Below are positions 1 to 4,340 of a stretch of DNA of 7,362 bases, piece by piece. The notes below the pieces were generated by a model that made no database searches, had not been told where the DNA came from, and saw only the letters and a list, made by a program, of their open reading frames with translations. The DNA lies in assembly GCA_013151585.1 (NCBI GenBank), contig JAADHY010000313.1:1-7362 (forward strand). The letters are read 5' to 3'. This stretch comes from Planctomycetota bacterium (lineage in GTDB: Bacteria > Planctomycetota > Planctomycetia > Planctomycetales > Planctomycetaceae). Every line of letters starts with the position of its first letter. Position 1 is the stretch's first letter. Both the position numbers and the translations under genes were made by a program.

Positions 1-781
1 TGTGATCCCGGTGCTTGGTTCGACGAAGGCGCGCGACGGCCGACTCGCGATCCGCGCGAACAACCAAGTGGTACCCGCCCAGGCCCTTCATGGCGAGAAT
101 GCCGTCCGCAGCCAGCAGCCGTGCCGCCGCTTGGAACGGGTCGCCGATCCAGGGCCGGCCCGCTCCGTCCGTCAGAACGATGCGCGGACCACACTTGGGG
201 CAACACGTTGGCTGAGCGTGAAAACGACGATTCGACGGATTCTTGTACTCGGCCGCGCACGGCTCGCACATCGCGAACCCGGCCATGGTCGTGCGCGGCC
301 GATCGTAGGGCAGGTCCCGCACAATCGTGAACCGCGGTCCGCAAGCGGTGCAGTTGATCAAGCCATGCCGATACCGTCGATCCGCCGGGTCAAACAGCTC
401 GCGCACACACTCCTGGCAAACCGCCGCGTCGATCGTGACACGCCCCCGCTCCGTCGAGTCGTGACTGCTGGCGATGATGTGAAACCCCGAAGGAATATCG
501 CTGGCCGGCCGATCCAGGGTTTGAAGCATGCGATCAATGCGGGCCAGAGCGGGAGCCTCCTGCCGAAGCCGGACCGCAAACTCGTCCAGTCGCTTCGGCG
601 GCCCGTACGCCCGAATGGTCACACCCGAAAGGTCATTGCGCACCGTCCCGGCTAGCCCCAACCGAGTCGCCAGCCGGTGGACGAACGGGCGAAAGCCAAC
701 GCCTTGCACTTGGCCCTGGATCCGCCACTGGCGGCAGCGCAACTCGACCGCACAGGTGCTTCGGTCCCCGGTATCCCACAT
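1..781 (-). CDS. hypF: Carbamoyltransferase HypF, N-terminal third (runs off left edge)
   Basis: HypF uses carbamoyl phosphate and ATP to make the thiocarbamate on HypE that becomes the cyanide ligands of the [NiFe]-hydrogenase active site; it acts in the cytoplasm. Reading the minus strand from the ATG at 781 gives 260 open codons. An acylphosphatase-like domain comes first (about residues 18-105) with the hallmark GQVQGVGFRPFV at 23-34 and the conserved Asn of VRND at 49. Two zinc-finger motifs follow, both CX2CX18CX2C: C122/C125/C144/C147 and C172/C175/C194/C197. The YrdC-like nucleotide-binding domain then starts (about 215 onward), including MKGLGGYHLV at 231-240 and ending in RRTKHRD. 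HypF proteins are usually about 750-780 residues, so roughly two thirds, including the rest of YrdC and the carbamoyltransfer domain, lie outside. The frame stays open upstream of 781, but this ATG has a purine-rich site ahead of it and places the acylphosphatase domain as in other HypF proteins. No other hyp gene is in view. Identification is very secure; the exact start is moderately so. Confidence 0.97.
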   Translation of the reverse strand, partial: MWDTGDRSTCAVELRCRQWRIQGQVQGVGFRPFVHRLATRLGLAGTVRNDLSGVTIRAYGPPKRLDEFAVRLRQEAPALARIDRMLQTLDRPASDIPSGFHIIASSHDSTERGRVTIDAAVCQECVRELFDPADRRYRHGLINCTACGPRFTIVRDLPYDRPRTTMAGFAMCEPCAAEYKNPSNRRFHAQPTCCPKCGPRIVLTDGAGRPWIGDPFQAAARLLAADGILAMKGLGGYHLVVRADRESAVARLRRTKHRDH

Positions 782-790
782 CTGATCTGT

Positions 791-796
791 CCCTTT
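791..796 (-). promoter_or_regulatory. Probable ribosome-binding site of hypF
   Basis: On the minus strand AAAGGG lies 9 bases upstream of the ATG at 781. It is a modest Shine-Dalgarno match at ordinary spacing and is the main reason for choosing this start within a frame that is also open upstream. A possible promoter further up (TTGACT at 868-863, 17-base gap, ACGGTA at 845-840) has a poor -10 box and is not called. Confidence 0.4.
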
Positions 797-1012
797 GCCC
801 GATTCAGAATCTGCCCTACTCCTTGCGGGGCAACTCGCGTACCGTTTGCCACTACCAGAATTAGTCAATTCCCACCATACCACCTTACAACAGACTGACC
901 GAGTCATCCCCGAGGTCTGCTGCTGAGGCCAGCCGTCTCCCCGCTGCAACTCACCAGGGACGCCGACAAACTAACTTGTTACTAAAACACGGCTTACACA
1001 ATCAACCTGCAG

Positions 1013-1026
1013 TCGTCGGCCGACGA
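1013..1026. repeat. 14-bp perfect palindrome
   Basis: TCGTCGGCCGACGA is its own reverse complement. It lies about 230 bases upstream of hypF in noncoding DNA. A dimeric regulator could bind such a site, but nothing else supports that, and GC-rich palindromes of this size also arise by chance. Confidence 0.4.
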
Positions 1027-1144
1027 ACCTCTCCCGCCGCGGTTTAGCAAACTGAACAAAGACATGCGAATCTGGATGACATGAGGCTCTCCAGAAGTTT
1101 TTTTGGCAAACCCAGAAATGGTCACTTTTAACCACCCTGGAATA

Positions 1145-1158
1145 GTGCGTTTTCGCAC
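1145..1158. repeat. Small hairpin with TTTT loop
   Basis: GTGCG, TTTT, CGCAC forms a five-pair stem with a four-base loop. It sits three bases before the stronger inverted repeat at 1162-1192, so the two could fold as consecutive hairpins on either strand. No T-run follows on the plus strand, so it is not called a terminator. Confidence 0.35.
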
Positions 1159-1161
1159 GGT

Positions 1162-1192
1162 AGGCGCGCACAACGCGCTATTTCGCGCGCCT
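1162..1192. repeat. Inverted repeat, 8-bp arms, 15-base loop
   Basis: AGGCGCGC at 1162-1169 is the exact reverse complement of GCGCGCCT at 1185-1192. The all-but-one GC arms would give a stable stem in RNA from either strand. It follows the small hairpin at 1145-1158. Function is unknown; a run of T expected for a factor-independent terminator is absent. Confidence 0.4.
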
Positions 1193-1334
1193 CTCGGTGC
1201 TTTCCTCGTTTTCCCGTGCTCGCTCCCGCTATAACTGTGAAGGAACCGTCAGAGAATAGGTGGTACGGCTCGGGATGTAGGATGGGTTTTCGAGCACGTC
1301 CAAAAGACGACGGACAAGAAGCTCCATCTTATTA

Positions 1335-1353
1335 CAAATACAAGCAAATACAA
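1335..1353. repeat. Two copies of CAAATACAA in an AT-rich patch
   Basis: CAAATACAA occurs at 1335-1343 and 1345-1353, one base apart, so the copies are in phase with one helical turn. A partial third copy (AAATAC) follows. The surrounding 45 bases are clearly richer in A and T than the rest of the window. This could be a protein-binding site or low-complexity noise. Confidence 0.35.
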
Positions 1354-1529
1354 AATACGCACGTTATTCCCTGACGGCGCCTGAGTCCGAGACCACGCGG
1401 ATCGCAGGAAAGGCTCGGCCCATCGCAGCAGCCTCCCAGCCGAGGGTCGTGCACGCCGGTTGGCGGTTGCCCCCGAGTTAGGGATTGGCCGCGCGGGGTC
1501 GGCCACGCTGCGCCTCATCGTAGTATCGT

Positions 1530-1553
1530 GGCCGAAGTCGCCCGACTTCGGCC
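1530..1553. repeat. Perfect inverted repeat, 11-bp arms, 2-base centre
   Basis: GGCCGAAGTCG at 1530-1540 is followed by CC and then by its exact reverse complement CGACTTCGGCC at 1543-1553. As RNA it would fold as a ten-pair hairpin with a four-base loop. It is the strongest symmetrical element in the window and lies in noncoding DNA about 500 bases beyond the AAA+ stop codon. It could be a dispersed palindromic repeat of the genome, a terminator core without a T-run, or a regulator site; the sequence alone does not decide. Confidence 0.55.
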
Positions 1554-2044
1554 GTAGCAGTGGCCGCATCCGTGATCTCGCCCAAGTTCGGCGCTAATTT
1601 GCGAATAACCCGGACGAGCACTCCAACCGATCCGTCGAATCCTCCGATCGTCCCGCGTGGTTTGACGCAGTGGAGCGGCTCATCTTTCTCGACAGGAAAT
1701 GCACCTTGTTCGCGAGTCGCCGGTGCCGCTGGGAGCGACGCGGTCCCTCCCTTTCGGGTTTGGTTTTCGTCAGCGGACATGACAGAGCGTGGTGCTCCGC
1801 CCCACCGTCGACTGGGGCAAACGAACAGAACCTTCTTTGAAATCCCGCCGGGGGGCGAGGTCGACCTCCTACCGGATGCTGGAGGGGAGTCCCACCAACG
1901 CAATTCTCCGCGCCATCGCCGCCAAGTGCTGTCAAGCCTCTTGGACGTGTGAACCTTTCCGGGCTGTCTGAACCGATTTGCGTGACAAGCCGCGGACGGG
2001 AGCACATCCTCAGGGTATCGCAACCGTCTTCACCAACCGGAGAC

Positions 2045-3154
2045 TCATTCCCGAACGTCTGAAGCTGGGAGCCGGTTCTCCGCACCAAGCAATTTCAGGT
2101 TCAAAGAGCCACCGCGGAAAAGCATCTCCTCCAGCGCGTTCTCGACGTCCTGAAGTTCGAGCCTTCCGGTGCCGTCGCGTTCCAGGTGAAACTGGAACGA
2201 CCGGCGCATCAGTTCTTTGATGAAGGCCGCGCTGACTTTCTCGGTCCGGCGCACGATGGCATCGACCAGTTCGTCCGTCAGCTCAAGGCCTCGCGCATAA
2301 AGCCGGACCAGCTTCGCACGTCCCTCTTCATCCGGGAGAGGGAATTCAATGGCTTGGTCGATTCGGCCGGGGCGAGATGCCAACGCCCGTTCGAGACTTT
2401 CCGGCCGGTTCGTCGTCAGAATGAAGAGGATGTCCACCTCCTCCTTTAGGCCGTCCATTTCGTTGAGCAGCCGGTTGAGTAGGACTTGCTCGCAGACGTC
2501 CATTTCCGTTCGCTCTCGGGCAATCAAGTCGACATCTTCAATCACGACAACGCTCGGCTGCAACAACCTGGCCAGCGTCATGTACTCGCCGAGCAAGCCG
2601 ACCTGTTCAGCCGTAATCAAAAACATGGTGTGCCCTTCCAGGGCGTTCGCCAGATAGTGAATCGTGTGTGTTTTCCCAGTGCCCGGCGGGCCGTAAAAAA
2701 GAATGCCCTTTTTGGTTGCGAGCCGGAATTTGGCGAGACGGTCGCGTTGCCCCACGAACTGAATGACGTTTCTTTCGAGCAACTCCAATGTCTTGTTGGG
2801 TAGAATCACTTCCTCACGCTCAACCCCGCGTAACTTGTGGACGGTGATTCCAGTCGATTCGCCCAGATACGAGTGATCCGACTGTTCCAGAGAAAGAATC
2901 TTGCCGCGATAGCACTCGGCTTTCAAAACCGCGTTTTCCAAGTGCCTGAAGAAACGCTGCGTGATTTGAGTCCCTTCGGGATTGTTGACCGTTGCAATCT
3001 GGAATTGAAGGCCCGTCGGCTCGCTGTAGGTGTAAGCAGGAGTCAGCAGAACCACGAATTTCTGTCCCTCCTCTTCCAAAAACCACAGGCCGTTCTTCAA
3101 GCAACGAACCGGCTGATCTTCGCCAATGTCGACTTCCTCGTATTGCGGCGGCAC
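2045..3154 (-). CDS. AAA+ ATPase, ATP-binding part of a frame-broken gene
   Basis: This frame encodes 369 residues from a GTG at 3154 to TGA at 2047-2045. Residues 1 to about 125 are a domain I cannot name, starting PPQYEEVDIGEDQPVRC. The AAA+ module follows: Walker A GPPGTGKT at 155-162, Walker B VVVIED at 202-207, sensor 1 in LTTNRPE at 246-252 with N249, and arginine-finger region ASRPGRID at 259-266. A helical lid (about 277-345) and a short tail to 369 end the protein. The key ATPase residues are all present, so ATP hydrolysis is expected. AAA+ enzymes remodel or unfold proteins; no target is evident. The GTG has no ribosome-binding site, and the frame is simply open upstream. The residues expected before PPQYEEV are encoded in another frame at 3097-3522, so I read this as the larger part of one gene broken by a one-base deletion, not as an independent gene. 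Confidence 0.85.
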   Translation of the reverse strand: MPPQYEEVDIGEDQPVRCLKNGLWFLEEEGQKFVVLLTPAYTYSEPTGLQFQIATVNNPEGTQITQRFFRHLENAVLKAECYRGKILSLEQSDHSYLGESTGITVHKLRGVEREEVILPNKTLELLERNVIQFVGQRDRLAKFRLATKKGILFYGPPGTGKTHTIHYLANALEGHTMFLITAEQVGLLGEYMTLARLLQPSVVVIEDVDLIARERTEMDVCEQVLLNRLLNEMDGLKEEVDILFILTTNRPESLERALASRPGRIDQAIEFPLPDEEGRAKLVRLYARGLELTDELVDAIVRRTEKVSAAFIKELMRRSFQFHLERDGTGRLELQDVENALEEMLFRGGSLNLKLLGAENRLPASDVRE

Positions 3155-3522
3155 CGAACGGCCGGATCGTGAGAGCTCGGTGCGAGGCAGTCGGCCAAAC
3201 TGACTCCGCCATGGGAATACTCTTTCCGGACTCCGCAGAAATGGGACACGGTCGTTCCTGCGCCAAAGAGCCGGTTGATGGCAAGTTGCAAGTCCGCTCG
3301 AACCCGCAGCGGAAATCGCCGCTCGGAAATCGTAATGTTGTCAACCGGCACTGGGTGAAAGTGCTGCTGGATGAGGTCCCGGATATCCGACTCTGCGTTT
3401 GCTGAGTCCGTTATGGCGGCAAACTTGCGCGCAACGATCACCACGACGACCACAGCCCCCACGGCAAGGCCCAACACAAAACCCAACGCAGAGATCAACA
3501 AGCTCATCACTTTCGTCCACAT
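3097..3522 (-). pseudogene. Membrane-anchor N-terminal part of the AAA+ gene, out of frame with the ATPase
   Basis: From ATG at 3522 this frame starts MWTKVMSLLISALGFVLGLA and carries one strongly hydrophobic segment (about residues 6-31, very rich in Val) followed by basic ARK, as in a signal anchor. A soluble segment (32-122) includes TISERRFPLRVRADLQ at 64-79 and ends SSHDPAV. After V122 the frame continues as arginine-rich CRRNTRKS text and stops at 3097. In the other frame PPQYEEVDIG begins at just this point. Adding one base after V122 gives DPAV-S-VPPQYEEV and a continuous protein of about 492 residues, ending with the ATPase. A second ATG at 3507 (residue 6) has GGA eight bases upstream and may be the true start. 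The anchor would place the ATPase at the inner membrane with its bulk probably cytoplasmic. The break is either a real mutation or a sequencing error. Confidence 0.7.
3154..3159 (-). other. Apparent one-base deletion joining the two AAA+ frames
   Basis: On the minus strand the coding text reads GCC GTT, then CGGTGCCG. Inserting a T to give GCC GTT TCG GTG CCG restores the frame as A-V-S-V-P-P. On the plus strand this means that AA at 3157-3158 would be AAA. There is no slippery heptamer of the X-XXY-YYZ type here and no obvious stimulatory hairpin, so programmed -1 frameshifting is unlikely. The two frames overlap for 58 bases (3097-3154). Confidence 0.65.
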
Positions 3523-3562
3523 GTCTATACAGTCATGATCGTGATGGGAAAGACTGGTCCCG

Positions 3563-3591
3563 ATTATACCGACAGATGGAGAAGATATGAA
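3563..3591 (-). promoter_or_regulatory. Candidate sigma70-like promoter of the AAA+ gene
   Basis: On the minus strand a perfect TATAAT lies at 3568-3563. Seventeen bases upstream, at 3591-3586, is TTCATA, which matches four of six positions of the -35 consensus TTGACA. Transcription would start near 3556, leaving a leader of about 34 bases to ATG 3522 or 49 bases to ATG 3507. The position, immediately upstream of the gene in an otherwise GC-rich region, supports the call. Confidence 0.5.
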
Positions 3592-3835
3592 CACCCAAAT
3601 CGTTGAAAGCCATCTTCTCGACCAAAGCGCCGACGTTACCGTCAACTCATGGAACCGGAGCGTTTCCGCATGGTGGCGACTGCTGCCCCGGGGCGTCTCG
3701 AAAGCGGTCAGAAAACGGGGCGGGAACGGCACCGTTCAAAGAACTTCGTCGTCGTGCTTCCCCCCCTCGGCGGTGGGCGATCAAAAACTTCAGGTGGCGC
3801 GCGGTAAACGCTTTCCGCGTTCTTCGATTGTTTAG
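3587..3835 (+). CDS. Possible small protein, 82 residues, unrecognised
   Basis: An ATG at 3587 starts MNTQIVESHLLDQSADVTVN and reads 82 codons to TAG. GGAGAAG lies just upstream (3578-3584), a good Shine-Dalgarno match though slightly close to the start. The first half looks protein-like (acidic and polar, then a tryptophan- and arginine-rich patch around residues 29-45). The second half is rich in Ser, Pro and Arg and looks like noncoding translation. There is no transmembrane segment, no metal-binding motif and no family I know. Its start lies inside the candidate -35 region of the divergent AAA+ promoter, which argues for caution. It may be a genuine small gene, a truncated remnant, or chance. 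Confidence 0.22.
   Translation: MNTQIVESHLLDQSADVTVNSWNRSVSAWWRLLPRGVSKAVRKRGGNGTVQRTSSSCFPPSAVGDQKLQVARGKRFPRSSIV
3724..3737. repeat. Short inverted repeat, 6-bp arms
   Basis: GAACGG at 3724-3729 and CCGTTC at 3732-3737 are exact reverse complements around CA. It is a minor palindrome in the AAA+/metH intergenic region with no T-run on either side and no assigned role. Confidence 0.3.
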
Positions 3836-3987
3836 TTCCCTCTCTGTTTGCCCTTTTGGCACATCCGATCACTATGCAGTCACAGCGCATTGGGAAAATG
3901 CTCTTCGGCTCCCCACTTCACGTCAGAGACTCTCGCGTCGGCAAATGGCCCTCGGACTTCGCTGTCTGCGCTGGCAGCGTCGGCAGT

Positions 3988-4004
3988 AGACACCGGCGGT
4001 GTCT
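3988..4004. repeat. Hairpin with 7-bp arms and 3-base loop
   Basis: AGACACC at 3988-3994 pairs with GGTGTCT at 3998-4004 around GGC. It lies about 340 bases upstream of metH, amid other short GC-rich complementary segments at 3960-4010, so local RNA structure is possible if the metH transcript begins upstream of it. It matches no riboswitch that I recognise. Confidence 0.35.
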
Positions 4005-4330
4005 GTCACAGGTCCCACGAGTGCTACACCGTGCCAAACCTCGGCTTTGAAACGGTCGGGTTCTTCCAGGGACATCGGTAGACACACCTGTCGATTTCCG
4101 TAACAATTCGCGCGGTCGATGGGAATACGTTCGCTGTCGACCGTTCGGGTCTGTGGTTGGCCATTCGGGACCGTCGTTGGGTTTGCATTTCCCGTCCTCC
4201 TTGTGGGGGACATCCGATGTTGGGGCATGCCCGCGATCGCCCGGTCGCCCATGGGATTGCAAGAAGCCCCGACTTCGACGACCTGGATTTTTCTCTGCCA
4301 GAAGTCCGGTAGACCTAGAAAAAAAGGAAA

Positions 4331-4334
4331 AAGG
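4331..4334 (+). promoter_or_regulatory. Ribosome-binding site of metH
   Basis: AAGG ends a purine-rich run (A and G from about 4318) and lies six bases before the GTG at 4341. An in-frame TAA at 4335-4337 blocks any earlier start, so this site and GTG 4341 together fix the metH start. Confidence 0.6.
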
Positions 4335-4340
4335 TAAGGC

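Larger units (their letters stand above)
782..2044. other. Gene-poor stretch between hypF and the AAA+ gene
   Basis: About 1.26 kb lie between the start of hypF and the end of the AAA+ gene, both on the minus strand. Every open frame I translated here lacks a recognisable domain, and both strands offer overlapping frames of similar length over 1478-2020, which is typical of GC-rich noncoding DNA. The least unlikely candidates are a 100-codon minus frame at 1478-1780 and a 32-codon minus frame at 1229-1327; neither has a ribosome-binding site. What can be supported are inverted repeats at 1013-1026, 1145-1158, 1162-1192 and 1530-1553, and an AT-rich patch with a direct repeat at 1335-1353. I saw no tRNA, tmRNA, RNase P or SRP RNA signature. 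The stretch should hold the hypF promoter and the 3' end of the AAA+ transcript, but no clear terminator (hairpin plus T-run) follows the AAA+ stop. Confidence 0.6.
3523..4340. other. Divergent intergenic region between the AAA+ gene and metH
   Basis: About 0.8 kb separates the diverging starts of the AAA+ gene (3522, minus) and metH (4341, plus). It holds the AAA+ promoter, a weak small-ORF candidate at 3587-3835 and two short hairpins at 3724-3737 and 3988-4004. I looked for cobalamin and S-adenosylhomocysteine riboswitches, which often precede metH, and recognised neither; the conserved cobalamin-box core GCCACTG is absent here. No clear metH promoter stands out. A 72-codon plus frame at 4119-4337 ends three bases before metH, but it lacks a ribosome-binding site and a recognisable domain. 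The leader is unusually long if transcription starts near the middle of the region. Confidence 0.5.

Noticed and set aside
2..655. Open frame of 217 codons on the plus strand
   Set aside because: It lies antisense to hypF, whose domains and zinc ligands are clear on the minus strand; the plus translation is arginine-rich text without a family.
840..868. Possible hypF promoter TTGACT with ACGGTA 17 bases on, minus strand
   Set aside because: The -35 box is good but the -10 box matches the consensus poorly; too weak to list as a feature.
1616..1656. GGATTCGACGG on the minus strand, resembling the 5' end of tmRNA
   Set aside because: The match is short, and there is no tag-peptide frame, no tRNA-like 3' half with GGTTCGA and CCA nearby, so a tmRNA gene is not supported.
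3154..3159. Programmed ribosomal frameshift to join the anchor and ATPase frames
   Set aside because: No slippery heptamer, no downstream pseudoknot that I can see, and a single added base restores natural protein text, which fits a simple deletion better.
2820..3344. Minus-strand frame of 174 codons overlapping the AAA+ junction
   Set aside because: It is the third frame of the same strand and gives neither the anchor-segment text nor the ATPase text; the two other frames carry the real protein.
4119..4337. Plus-strand frame of 72 codons ending just before metH
   Set aside because: No ribosome-binding site before its ATG and no recognisable motif; its basic tail is only the translation of the purine-rich metH ribosome-binding region.
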